A stretch of 64,000 nucleotides of DNA, from assembly GCA_046294625.1 (NCBI GenBank), contig JBKBKN010000002.1:62001-126000 (forward strand), read 5' to 3'. Shown here one piece after another: positions 44,771-52,357 of the stretch. Position 1 is the stretch's first letter; each line of letters starts with the position of its first letter. The notes below the pieces were generated by a model. It searched no databases. It was not told the DNA's origin and worked only from the letters and a program-made list of their open reading frames with translations. The position numbers and the translations under genes were made by a program. This DNA is from JBKBKN01 sp046294625. GTDB lineage: Bacteria; Bacteroidota; Bacteroidia; M30B66.

Positions 44771-45862
44771 TTATTTTTTATTTGCGTAATATTCTTGGAT
44801 GGGTTTGAATGGACCGTATTTGTGCTGCGATTCGGGAAAAGTATCAGCAAAAGATCCAAATGGATGGTCGATAGGTTTATTAGAGATATCAGGCCAGTCT
44901 TTGGGAAACTTCTTCGAAGGGCGGGGCTGCGAATTTACGAATGCAGACACATCCCAAGCTTCTTCATCGCTCAATAGGGGGGTTTGGTGAGTAGCCCCAA
45001 GCGGCATATTATATTTCACGTATTTTGCAAAATTGCTCATGCGGTAAAGCCCTGCAGCATCGTTGTAGCTGTGTTTGCCCCATAGCGGCGGATAGATGTA
45101 TTCTGATCCATCAGCCAACTTCACACCTTCACCATTTGCCATGTGACAACTTTTGCACTTTTCTTCATAGACAATTTTGCCACGTGCTGGATCAGCCGCA
45201 CGATCTAAGAATGCAAGATCTTTCAAACCCGAACCTTCGGCCTTTTGACCTTTAGGAACATTGGTTCCCAAAAATTCAATGTAGGATTTTATGGCCTGCA
45301 TCTCTTTGCTGTTTTCGGCCAGCGGCTTACCATTTAAACTGCGTTCGAAGCAATCATTTACACGTTTGTAAATATCTTCTTCCGAACCACTTCTTGCTCT
45401 GAATTTTGGATAAGTTGATGCTACAGATCCGTAGTTGTTACCAAATACTTTGGTACCGGCATCTAAATGGCAATTTTGACAATTTAATCCATTTGAGATT
45501 GGGGCCACCTTACCTTTAGGTCCAAGATATTTGGAAGTGTGAGCAATGAGTTCTTTGCCATAGCTTACCAAATCTTTTTGAGCAGGATCAGCAATAGTGT
45601 TCAAATCAGGGGCTTTCCAGTACAAATTGGCTTCGGCTTCAGTATCCGTTGCACTTGTTATGTTTTGCTCGGTTTGGTTTGGCTTCTTACCGGAGCTAAA
45701 CATCCCTTTAATTGCATCCCCATTCACCATGATAAACGGTAACAATAGCAGCACGATAGAAAGAATGATAACCAGACTCAGTAATCTTTGAATAGCTGAG
45801 ACAAGATTGTCTATTTGTTTATTTCCGGTTTGATTCAGGTTTGAATTTTCCATCATTTCCAT
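44771..45862 (-). CDS. tsdA: Diheme cytochrome c thiosulfate dehydrogenase, TsdA-like
   Basis: 363 residues. An uncleaved N-terminal membrane anchor (about 26-46) holds the protein at the inner membrane. Heme 1 binds at CQNCH (Cys128, Cys131, His132) and heme 2 at CKSCH (Cys236, Cys239, His240). Cys171 in RVNDCFERSLNGKPL stands where TsdA uses a cysteine as the axial ligand of heme 1, the hallmark of the active site; Met286 in YNMPLG is the likely ligand of heme 2. TsdA oxidises two thiosulfates to tetrathionate, or the reverse. Neighbours are the YeeE/YedE transporter and the SoxB-like hydrolase. Both ATG 45862 and the ATGs at 45856/45853 are possible starts. Confidence 0.88.
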   Translation of the reverse strand: MEMMENSNLNQTGNKQIDNLVSAIQRLLSLVIILSIVLLLLPFIMVNGDAIKGMFSSGKKPNQTEQNITSATDTEAEANLYWKAPDLNTIADPAQKDLVSYGKELIAHTSKYLGPKGKVAPISNGLNCQNCHLDAGTKVFGNNYGSVASTYPKFRARSGSEEDIYKRVNDCFERSLNGKPLAENSKEMQAIKSYIEFLGTNVPKGQKAEGSGLKDLAFLDRAADPARGKIVYEEKCKSCHMANGEGVKLADGSEYIYPPLWGKHSYNDAAGLYRMSNFAKYVKYNMPLGATHQTPLLSDEEAWDVSAFVNSQPRPSKKFPKDWPDISNKPIDHPFGSFADTFPESQHKYGPFKPIQEYYANKK

Positions 45863-45872
45863 GTTTTAGTCG

Positions 45873-46286
45873 TCAATGGGGAAGTTTGTCTTTGAGTACA
45901 CCATATAAATAAGTACCTACGATGGCAAATAAAAACACTATGCTCATGGCAATATATCCATAACCAATATTCACTACCATAGGGCCTGGGCATGCGCCGC
46001 TCAATGCCCATCCCAATCCGAAAATAGTGCCGCCGATCAGATAACGTACTACTGATTTTTCTTTTGGATGAAACACAATTGGATTGCCAGCAAAATCTCT
46101 GATCTGGAACTTTTTTATCAAAGCCACACCTACCACACCTAAGGTAACCGCTGTCCCAATGATTCCAAACATGTGAAAAGACTGAAAACGAAACATCTCC
46201 TGTATGCGATACCAAGACAAGGCTTCCGACTTGGCCATTACAACTCCAAATAATATTCCCGTGAGTAAAAATTTTAAAAACTTCAT
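45873..46286 (-). CDS. YeeE/YedE-family transporter, C-terminal half protein
   Basis: 137 residues from ATG 46286; the frame runs to 46331 and would overlap its partner, but MKFLKFLLTGILFGVVMAKSEALSWYRIQEMFRF is the standard start of this half. Four membrane segments are expected. It holds the conserved cysteine Cys99 in GWALSGACPGP. Full-length YeeE/YedE proteins import thiosulfate or other sulfane-sulfur compounds via conserved cysteines; in Bacteroidota the two halves are often separate genes, as here. It is 19 bp from the first half and 10 bp from tsdA. Confidence 0.87.
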   Translation of the reverse strand: MKFLKFLLTGILFGVVMAKSEALSWYRIQEMFRFQSFHMFGIIGTAVTLGVVGVALIKKFQIRDFAGNPIVFHPKEKSVVRYLIGGTIFGLGWALSGACPGPMVVNIGYGYIAMSIVFLFAIVGTYLYGVLKDKLPH

Positions 46287-46305
46287 ATCCTTAATGCTCT
46301 TATAG

Positions 46306-46863
46306 TTAAAAAATAAGTGGAAAAAACACAAAAGTCATGACCAAACCGCCAATAAAAAATCCAACCACGGCCAGGATGGATGGAATTTGCAAATCAGATA
46401 TACCACTAATGGCATGCCCCGATGTGCAACCGCCGGCGTAGCGCGCGCCAAAGCCTACAAATAAACCGCCAATGGCAAGTATCAGAAAACCTTTAAAACT
46501 CAGTGCATTTTCCCAGCTGAATAATTCATCAGGTTGAATAGAAACCGGAGCTTTAAAACCCAATTCTTGTAAATCTTGAATAGTGCTTTCTGAAATTTGA
46601 ACAGCCTGATCGTTTGACAAAAAATGACCAGCAATAAAACCTCCAATAACAGCTCCTACTAAAAATACCAAATTCCAAAGTTGACTTTTCCAGTTGAAAT
46701 TGAAAAAAGGCACCTTCTTTCCTGCTCCCGCAATAGCACAAATCGTGCGCAGATTGGCTGAAAAACCAAATGATTTACCAAAATAAAGCAGCAAAAACAT
46801 GATAGCAGAAATCACCATTCCGGAAAACCACCATGACCAAGGTTGTAATATAAAATCTAACAT
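46306..46863 (-). CDS. YeeE/YedE-family transporter, N-terminal half protein
   Basis: 185 residues with about four to five membrane segments. The conserved cysteine motif RYAGGCTSGHAISG (Cys146) corresponds to the first substrate cysteine of YeeE-type thiosulfate transporters; Cys42 lies in LRTICAIAGAGKKVPFF. An insert of about 30 hydrophilic residues (about 83-118) is seen between membrane segments. It forms a functional pair with the downstream half and lies between the universal stress protein gene (11 bp) and that half. The likely role is uptake of thiosulfate or polysulfide sulfur. Confidence 0.87.
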   Translation of the reverse strand: MLDFILQPWSWWFSGMVISAIMFLLLYFGKSFGFSANLRTICAIAGAGKKVPFFNFNWKSQLWNLVFLVGAVIGGFIAGHFLSNDQAVQISESTIQDLQELGFKAPVSIQPDELFSWENALSFKGFLILAIGGLFVGFGARYAGGCTSGHAISGISDLQIPSILAVVGFFIGGLVMTFVFFPLIF

Positions 46864-46874
46864 ACAATATCTAA

Positions 46875-47708
46875 TTAATTCAAATGAAATGAAATGATAG
46901 GTTTAAACATATGATTGATGAGCTTTTCTGCGGCACTATTGTGAAATAATCCACCTTTGCCATGTGTGCCAATGCAAATAATATCTACTTGATTCATTTG
47001 ACTAAAGTGGATCACCCCATTTTCTACATCGCTATCCTTGAGTATATGCATTTCGACTTCAGCTAATTGATTGGTCAACGCAAAGCTTTTCATTATGGAC
47101 TGAATTTGAGCTACATTGCCATCCGACAAATCGGTGGTGATTTGGAGAAAGTGAATTTTGGGCTGATATGTGTTAATGAGTTTATGCAACAAATCAGGGA
47201 GCTGATAACTCTTTTCATAGAAATTGTGAACCAACAATATGTTTTTGATGTCAAGATTGGATCTATCGCACATCAGCGATAAAACCGGAACTTTCGATTT
47301 TCTGGCAATTTGTTGGGTTTCACTGCCCGAAATTTTTTCTTTCATGCCCCAAGCTCCTTTCGTGCCCATGACGATGAGGTCGAAATCGGCTTTTTCTGCA
47401 AACTCAAGTATAGTATCTGTTGTTTTACCCAATAGAAGTTTAACATTCAAATCTGCTCCATATAGTGTTTTGAGCTGGTTGAGCTTCCTTTCAGCAATTT
47501 CTTTTTGCGAAATCACATAGTTTATATCAATCTCGCCACATGTTTGAATATGCCCTTGGGCGTCCATTGTAACTGTATCAGGCACATTCAGCACATGGAG
47601 AAAGTGTGTTTCAACTTCTGCTTTCTCTGCAAGTTTTTTCACCATAAGATATGCATATTCAGCCTGCACGCTAAAGTCTGTCGGTATCAATATCTTTAAT
47701 TTTTTCAT
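46875..47708 (-). CDS. Tandem universal stress protein (UspA family)
   Basis: 277 residues from ATG 47708. A longer frame to 47816 would overlap the rhodanese gene and its terminator, so it is rejected. Two Usp domains are present (about 1-145 and 150-277). The first reads KILIPTDFSVQAEYAYLMVKKLAEKA and ends FDLIVMGTKGAWGMKEKISGSETQQIARKSKVPVLSL, close to the ATP-binding GxxG9GS pattern; the second ends CIGTHGKGGLFHNSAAEKLI. Usp proteins often accompany sulfur and redox operons in Bacteroidota, with an unclear role. It is the first gene of the unit usp-yeeE-yeeE-tsdA-soxB-like-dsrE-porin. Confidence 0.88.
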   Translation of the reverse strand: MKKLKILIPTDFSVQAEYAYLMVKKLAEKAEVETHFLHVLNVPDTVTMDAQGHIQTCGEIDINYVISQKEIAERKLNQLKTLYGADLNVKLLLGKTTDTILEFAEKADFDLIVMGTKGAWGMKEKISGSETQQIARKSKVPVLSLMCDRSNLDIKNILLVHNFYEKSYQLPDLLHKLINTYQPKIHFLQITTDLSDGNVAQIQSIMKSFALTNQLAEVEMHILKDSDVENGVIHFSQMNQVDIICIGTHGKGGLFHNSAAEKLINHMFKPIISFHLN

Positions 47709-47717
47709 ATCATTATT

Positions 47718-47759
47718 CAAAAACAATCGCAGCAATGGAAGTAATATCCTTTGCTGCGA
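47718..47759 (-). terminator. Rho-independent terminator after the SQR-rhodanese unit
   Basis: TCGCAGCAA (47727-47735) pairs with TTGCTGCGA (47751-47759), with an inner GGA/TCC pair set and a 7-nt loop. On the minus strand the hairpin is followed by TTGTTTTTG. It separates the rhodanese genes from the usp-tsdA-soxB unit. Confidence 0.85.
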
Positions 47760-47775
47760 CAAGCGTTTGCTAAAC

Positions 47776-48150
47776 TTATTTCTTGGTTTTATTTTGTTGA
47801 ATGGCACGATCCACATCCATCCAAGTGCTGCCGTTAATTACGTTGGTGATACCATTACGCTCTAAAATCTTCTTAGCTTGTCCGGAACGCGCTCCACTTC
47901 TACAAAAAACTACGATCTGCTCCTTATCTTTAAACTCATTTAAATGGTTTTGTAATTCATTTAATGGAATATTTACAGCGCCTTTAGCGGAGCCTTCCTG
48001 ATATTCGGCCGGTGTACGAACATCAACTAAAAAAGCTTTATCATAATCTACACTCGCTGTTGACTGGGCCGTGCAACTTGAACTAAAGCCATAAACAAGC
48101 ATCGTTATTATCAATCCTATCCCAGCTAAAACTTTGTTTGATTTTATCAT
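47776..48150 (-). CDS. Exported rhodanese-like protein
   Basis: 124 residues. The N-terminus MIKSNKVLAGIGLIITMLVYGFSSSC is a signal sequence; Cys26 could be lipidated, although the lipobox is weak. One rhodanese domain follows, with the active-site loop VVFCRSGARS (catalytic Cys83). It may transfer sulfane sulfur from the SQR product or from thiosulfate in the periplasm. It starts 4 bp after the cytoplasmic rhodanese gene and is followed by a terminator, so it ends the SQR unit. Confidence 0.9.
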   Translation of the reverse strand: MIKSNKVLAGIGLIITMLVYGFSSSCTAQSTASVDYDKAFLVDVRTPAEYQEGSAKGAVNIPLNELQNHLNEFKDKEQIVVFCRSGARSGQAKKILERNGITNVINGSTWMDVDRAIQQNKTKK

Positions 48151-48154
48151 TTGT

Positions 48155-48484
48155 TTAATTGTTTGTTAATCTGTTTACTATATCAGCAACATGCTGCCAG
48201 GTGCCACCATTTATTACATTGTTTACCCTGTGCCGATCAAGAACCGATTTGGCTTGAGCTGATCTTGCACCACTGCGGCAAAACACCACTACCGCCGATT
48301 TACCTTCAAACTGTTTCAGATTTCGGCTCACCAGATCGTAAGGGATATTGATGGCACCTTTTACCGTACCTGCAGCAAATTCTGCCGGTGTACGCACGTC
48401 AACCAGCAGCGCACCCCTCGCTATGGCTGATTCTAGCTTTTGATCTGTGCTTGCTAATCCTAATATTTTGGACAAAAAACTCAT
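48155..48484 (-). CDS. Cytoplasmic rhodanese-like sulfurtransferase
   Basis: 109 residues, a single rhodanese domain without a signal peptide; the active-site loop is VVVFCRSGARSAQ with Cys69. The sequence LVDVRTPAEFAAGTVKGAINIPYD is typical. It should accept persulfide sulfur, for example glutathione-type or low-molecular-weight persulfide formed by SQR, and pass it to thiols. It has its own promoter (TAATTTTG at 48502-48509) in the gap after the SQR stop, with a CRP/FNR-like dyad upstream. Confidence 0.92.
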   Translation of the reverse strand: MSFLSKILGLASTDQKLESAIARGALLVDVRTPAEFAAGTVKGAINIPYDLVSRNLKQFEGKSAVVVFCRSGARSAQAKSVLDRHRVNNVINGGTWQHVADIVNRLTNN

Positions 48485-48501
48485 AATACAATAATTTGAA
48501 G

Positions 48502-48509
48502 CAAAATTA
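48502..48509 (-). promoter_or_regulatory. -7 promoter element of the rhodanese gene pair
   Basis: Minus-strand TAATTTTG, a perfect TAnnTTTG match; predicted transcription start near 48497, about 13 nt before the ATG. Confidence 0.6.
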
Positions 48510-48531
48510 CTTAACCTCGAATTACGGCACA

Positions 48532-48545
48532 GTTACTTATGTTAC
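48532..48545. promoter_or_regulatory. CRP/FNR-like dyad upstream of the rhodanese genes
   Basis: Minus-strand GTAACATAAGTAAC, an imperfect copy of GTAACA-N2-TGTTAC (10 of 12 arm positions). Its centre lies 36.5 bp upstream of the G of the -7 element, that is about -41.5 from the predicted transcription start, the class II activator position. Confidence 0.55.
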
Positions 48546-48552
48546 AATGCCA

Positions 48553-49758
48553 TTAGGCTGTACCCTTTAGAATTTTGTTCCAGTAAAGCCAAGGCAAAAT
48601 GTGTTTCTTCAAAATCCACATGCTCGTTCTAGGTTTGGTTTGATCAAACGGAAAAGTCATCGTTGGCTTATTGGAATAATCAAACTCTGCAAGCATTAGT
48701 TTGCCATACTTAGTTGGAATCGGGCATGCGCTATATCCTGTGTATTGGGCATTCACATGCTGATTTCTCAACACAGCCAACACATTGCTTACTACCACCG
48801 GTGCTTGTTTGCGAATAGCTGCTCCGGTTTTGCTGCAAGGTGCATTGGTGCAATCGCCGAGCGCAAATACATTAGGGTATTTGACATGCTGCATTGTATG
48901 TTTGTCAACTTCCACATATCCGTAAGGATTTTTAGCATCAGCCAATGGACTCTTTTTGATAAAGTCAGGGGCTGATTGTGGTGGCACAGCATGGCAGATA
49001 TCAAACTTAAGCTCCTTTTTAACGATTTCGCCTGCTTCATTTTTTTGTTCAAAAACCACTGTTTTCTGTTCACTATTTATTTCTAAGGTGTTGGCCAAAA
49101 AATGGGTATGAATATGATTATTTTTTACAACTTCTTTAAGTGTTTCAGCATATTCTTTCACGGCAAAAATGGCCCCTGCTCCTGACACATAATGCACTTC
49201 GCACTGGTCAAGAATACCCTTTTTACGCCAGTAGTCGCAGGCTAAATACATAATTTTGTGTGGTGCACCTCCACATTTTATCGGCGATGTTGGATTGGTG
49301 AATACAGCAACTCCACCCTTAAAATGCTTAATCAGCTCCCACGTGTAAGGTGCATGTTCGAAAGAATAATTGCTGCTTACTTCGTGCTTGCCTATGGTTT
49401 CTTTCAAGCCCTTTATCTTTTCCCAATCAAGCTTAATGCCAGGACAAACCACCAAAACATCATATGTAAATACTTTACCACTTCGGCTGAGTATAGAATT
49501 TTGTTCCGGTTGAAAAATCTCAGCCGCGTCTTTTATCCAATCTGCTCCCTTGGGTATGTAATCAATCTCATTTTTTTCGGTTGCTGCAATGTCAAACTGA
49601 CCCGCACCAACCAGAGTCCAGGCCGGCTGATAATAATGTTTTTCTGATGGCTCCATTACACCCACCTGAATATTTTTATCTTTCCTTAACAATTGCGCGG
49701 CAACTGAGAGTCCTGCGTTGCCACCGCCGATAATCAGCACTTGATAATGAGTTTTCAT
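48553..49758 (-). CDS. sqr: Sulfide:quinone oxidoreductase (FAD-dependent, SQRDL-like)
   Basis: 401 residues from ATG 49758; the frame is open to a TTG at 49785 that falls inside the promoter. The FAD-binding GGGNAG motif is at residues 11-16, and the second nucleotide motif in VFALGDC (298-303). Candidate redox-active cysteines are Cys162 (SPIKCGGAPHKIMYLACDYW) and Cys303 (GDCTNAPCSKTGAA), matching the eukaryotic/type II SQR pattern. It oxidises sulfide to sulfane sulfur and reduces the quinone pool at the inner membrane. It heads the SQR-rhodanese-rhodanese unit. The promoter carries a perfect CRP/FNR-like dyad. Confidence 0.9.
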   Translation of the reverse strand: MKTHYQVLIIGGGNAGLSVAAQLLRKDKNIQVGVMEPSEKHYYQPAWTLVGAGQFDIAATEKNEIDYIPKGADWIKDAAEIFQPEQNSILSRSGKVFTYDVLVVCPGIKLDWEKIKGLKETIGKHEVSSNYSFEHAPYTWELIKHFKGGVAVFTNPTSPIKCGGAPHKIMYLACDYWRKKGILDQCEVHYVSGAGAIFAVKEYAETLKEVVKNNHIHTHFLANTLEINSEQKTVVFEQKNEAGEIVKKELKFDICHAVPPQSAPDFIKKSPLADAKNPYGYVEVDKHTMQHVKYPNVFALGDCTNAPCSKTGAAIRKQAPVVVSNVLAVLRNQHVNAQYTGYSACPIPTKYGKLMLAEFDYSNKPTMTFPFDQTKPRTSMWILKKHILPWLYWNKILKGTA

Positions 49759-49782
49759 AGCATTTGGTTTTTTAGTCAAAAC

Positions 49783-49790
49783 CAAATTTT
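49783..49790 (-). promoter_or_regulatory. -7-like promoter element of the SQR gene
   Basis: Minus-strand AAAATTTG, one base from TAnnTTTG; a weak match fits an activator-dependent promoter. Predicted start near 49778, leader about 20 nt to the ATG at 49758. Confidence 0.5.
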
Positions 49791-49812
49791 AAAAATTCAT
49801 TTTTTAAACTGC

Positions 49813-49826
49813 GTAACAAATGTTAC
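49813..49826. promoter_or_regulatory. Perfect CRP/FNR-like dyad upstream of SQR
   Basis: GTAACAAATGTTAC has perfect 6-bp arms around two bases. Its centre is 36.5 bp upstream of the G of the -7-like element, about -41.5 from the predicted start, exactly as at the rhodanese promoter. Confidence 0.65.
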
Positions 49827-49910
49827 ACTCCCAAGGCTGTCTAATAAAATTTGCTGATCAAAAAGGAAGGAAGAAACTTTAAGTTGCTAACTTATTAAAA
49901 CACAAATAAT

Positions 49911-50207
49911 TTAGAAAAGTGTGCCGCTCTGTTTGGCTTGGTAAACAAAAAAACCCGCATAAATAAAAGTCACTAAGAGAATTCCCCTGCCTGTTTTGTC
50001 CATTTTTAGGTTCACCATGTAGATTCTGAATGGAACAATATTGGTGAAAATGCTCAACACGTATAGTGTATTATTATCAAATAATGGTTTACTTACTCCA
50101 CCCCTTTCGATCTGATTGAAAGCGGAAAGTAATATAAACATTAAAATAGGTATGACGGCACCGAGCGATGTGCCAAAGGCCATATTATCTTTTTTGAAAA
50201 ACTGCAT
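49911..50207 (-). CDS. Small hypothetical membrane protein
   Basis: 98 residues with three predicted membrane segments (about 13-30, 47-62 and 75-90). The family is not recognised by me, but small proteins like this commonly follow surE in Bacteroidota. It begins 10 bp after the surE stop on the same strand, so the two are probably cotranscribed. The 125 bp between its stop and the SQR dyad region hold only the SQR control sites. Confidence 0.7.
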   Translation of the reverse strand: MQFFKKDNMAFGTSLGAVIPILMFILLSAFNQIERGGVSKPLFDNNTLYVLSIFTNIVPFRIYMVNLKMDKTGRGILLVTFIYAGFFVYQAKQSGTLF

Positions 50208-50217
50208 TCAAGCTAAT

Positions 50218-50985
50218 TTAAGGAGTTTCCCAATTTTTAAAATATGGAATGGTATGGTGTGCAGTGATATCAAATTGCACCGGCACAACTGAAACATATC
50301 CGTTTTCTAAAGCCCAGATGTCTGTATCAGTGCCTTCATCGTAGTTTTTAAACACCCCTGTCATCCAATAGTAAACTCTTCCTGCAGGGTCTTTGCGCTC
50401 GTCAAACTCTTCTTCCCAACTGGCTTTAGCTTGTCTGCATACTTTTATCCCTTTGATGAGTTCAGGTGCCAGATTGGGTATGTTCACATTCAAACAAGTG
50501 TAGGCCGGCATCCCTTCTTTTAGGGCTTTGGCAATCATGGTGCGTGCCACTTCCATGGATGCGCTGAAGTCGGCTTCAATAGAGTAATCGAGCAACGAAA
50601 AGCCAATCGATGGGATGTTCTCAATAGCACCTTCCAATGCAGCCGACATGGTGCCGGAGTAAATCACATTTATGGATGCATTGGACCCATGATTGATACC
50701 GGACACCAGCAAGTCGGGCTTGCGATGCAATATTTTGTTTACGGCAAGTTTTACACAATCCACAGGCGTTCCGGTGCAGGCATATTCCACTCTGCCATCG
50801 GCCTGTTTCATGGCCTGCACCCGTAGTGTAGAATTAATTGTGATTGCATGTCCCATTGCAGACTGTGGTTTGTCTGGCGCTACCACAAGTACTTCTCCAA
50901 ACTCCATGGCAACAGAAATCAATGCGCGAATACCCGGTGCGGAGATTCCATCATCATTACAAACTAAAATCAAAGGCTTACTCAT
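50218..50985 (-). CDS. surE: 5'/3'-nucleotidase SurE
   Basis: 255 residues. The N-terminal metal site is LVCNDDGISAPG (Asn10, Asp11, Asp12), and SGINHGSN and GTPVDCVKLA carry further active-site residues. SurE is a metal-dependent nucleotidase acting on nucleoside monophosphates and short polyphosphates, associated with stationary-phase survival. A TAAATTCG -7-like element lies about 27 bp before the ATG. The next gene on the strand is the small membrane protein. Confidence 0.95.
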   Translation of the reverse strand: MSKPLILVCNDDGISAPGIRALISVAMEFGEVLVVAPDKPQSAMGHAITINSTLRVQAMKQADGRVEYACTGTPVDCVKLAVNKILHRKPDLLVSGINHGSNASINVIYSGTMSAALEGAIENIPSIGFSLLDYSIEADFSASMEVARTMIAKALKEGMPAYTCLNVNIPNLAPELIKGIKVCRQAKASWEEEFDERKDPAGRVYYWMTGVFKNYDEGTDTDIWALENGYVSVVPVQFDITAHHTIPYFKNWETP

Positions 50986-51068
50986 TCATCTAAATATTGA
51001 TGCTGCGAATTTATTCCTATTTCATGAGCAGGAAAAACAATTTTCATTAAATGATATACATCACGGCA

Positions 51069-51401
51069 CTAAAGGTTGTCTCTAATTGCTTTGAGCTGAG
51101 CATTAATGCTAATGAGTCGGTCTTTTAGGTTTTCTTGGATTGCAGGATCAATGGGCTCGCCTAACTTCAGTGCATTTTTTGCCCCCTGTAGGGTGAATCC
51201 CTTCTGCTTTACAAGTCTATGAAGCTGTTTAAGCTTTTCTACATCAGTCTGCTGAAAAATCCTATTTCCTTTTTTATTGGTTTGCAGTTTAAACAAACCT
51301 GTTTCTTTAACCCAAAAACGTACCAATGAAGTATTTTCCCCTAATATTTTAGCTACTTCGCCGATACTGTAAAATTGCTTGCCAATGATCTCTTGTGACA
51401 T
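51069..51401 (-). CDS. MerR-family transcriptional regulator
   Basis: 110 residues. The winged helix-turn-helix reads YSIGEVAKILGENTSLVRFWVKETGLF, followed by the wing RIFQQTDVEKLKQLHRLVKQKGFTLQGAKNALK typical of MerR proteins, and a short C-terminal helix. The protein lacks the longer effector domain of metal-sensing MerR members, so no ligand can be assigned. It is separated from the upstream sigma-factor gene by that gene's terminator. Genes of this type beside rpoD-like genes are common in Bacteroidota. Confidence 0.9.
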   Translation of the reverse strand: MSQEIIGKQFYSIGEVAKILGENTSLVRFWVKETGLFKLQTNKKGNRIFQQTDVEKLKQLHRLVKQKGFTLQGAKNALKLGEPIDPAIQENLKDRLISINAQLKAIRDNL

Positions 51402-51448
51402 TTGATCCCGAAGATTGGTTTCGAAACTTATTACAAATCAAAATTAAC

Positions 51449-51477
51449 AAAAAGGCCATCCGAGTGGACAGCCTTTT
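51449..51477 (-). terminator. Rho-independent terminator of the sigma-factor gene
   Basis: AAAAGGC (51450-51456) pairs with GCCTTTT (51471-51477), with an inner TCC/GGA set and loop GAGT. On the minus strand the hairpin is followed by a T run. It lies 17 bp beyond the sigma-factor stop codon. Confidence 0.85.
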
Positions 51478-51493
51478 AAAATCATTACTACTT

Positions 51494-52357
51494 CTAACCC
51501 AAATAGGTTTTCAGGATTTTGCTTCGAGAAGTCTGCTTTAAACGGCGAATGGCTTTCTCTTTGATCTGCCTAACACGCTCGCGCGTTAGGTCAAATTCTT
51601 CGCCAATTTCTTCCAATGTCATGGCATGTTCACCATTCAACCCAAAATAATATCTAATTACATCAGCTTCGCGTGCAGTTAATGTAGATAGAGCCCGATC
51701 AATTTCTTTTCTCAATGAGTCTATATTTAATCCTGCATCAGGACTTGGGCTATCGCTGGAGCGAAGCACATCATACATATTACTTTCTTCACCTTGCACA
51801 AGGGGTGCATCCATAGAAATATGACGACCTGAGTTTTTCATCGACTCCTTCACATCATTCTCGGTAAGCTCTAGCACTTCGGCAATTTCGTCGGCTGATG
51901 GCTCACGTTCAAATTCCTGCTCAAGTTTCGAAAATGCCTTATTGATCTTGTTGATGGAACCAATTTTGTTCAAAGGCAAGCGCACAATTCTCGATTGCTC
52001 TGCCAAGGCTTGTAAAATGGACTGACGAATCCACCAAACGGCATAGGAGATGAATTTGAATCCGCGGGTTTCGTCGAAGCGTTGTGCCGCTTTAATTAAT
52101 CCTAAATTACCCTCATTAATTAAGTCTGGAAGGCTTAGTCCTTGATTTTGATATTGCTTTGATACTGAAACTACGAAACGTAAGTTGGCTTTAGTAAGTT
52201 TTTCCAATGCTGCCTGATCTCCTTGACGGATTCGACGTGCGAGCTCTACCTCTTCTTCGGCCGTGATAAGTTCTACCTTACCAATTTCCTGTAAATACTT
52301 GTCTAATGATGCGGTTTCGCGGTTGGTTACCTGTTTGGTAATCTTTAGTTGTCTCAT
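51494..52357 (-). CDS. rpoD: RNA polymerase primary sigma factor RpoD/SigA (Bacteroidota type)
   Basis: 287 residues, the short form usual in this phylum, lacking region 1.1 and the non-conserved insert. Region 1.2 begins SLDKYLQEIGKVELIT; region 2 contains RFVVSVSKQYQNQGLSLPDLINEGNLGLIKAAQRFDETRGFKFISYAVWWIRQSI with the 2.4 recognition helix; region 3 starts IVRLPLNKIGSINKI; region 4 ends TLEEIGEEFDLTRERVRQIKEKAIRRLK. It directs core polymerase to the TTG/TAnnTTTG promoters seen throughout this window. It has its own TAATTTTG promoter and a downstream terminator. Confidence 0.96.
   Translation of the reverse strand: MRQLKITKQVTNRETASLDKYLQEIGKVELITAEEEVELARRIRQGDQAALEKLTKANLRFVVSVSKQYQNQGLSLPDLINEGNLGLIKAAQRFDETRGFKFISYAVWWIRQSILQALAEQSRIVRLPLNKIGSINKINKAFSKLEQEFEREPSADEIAEVLELTENDVKESMKNSGRHISMDAPLVQGEESNMYDVLRSSDSPSPDAGLNIDSLRKEIDRALSTLTAREADVIRYYFGLNGEHAMTLEEIGEEFDLTRERVRQIKEKAIRRLKQTSRSKILKTYLG

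Noticed and set aside
47709..47816. N-terminal extension of the universal stress protein
   Set aside because: It would cross the terminator and overlap the rhodanese gene; ATG 47708 gives the standard Usp start.
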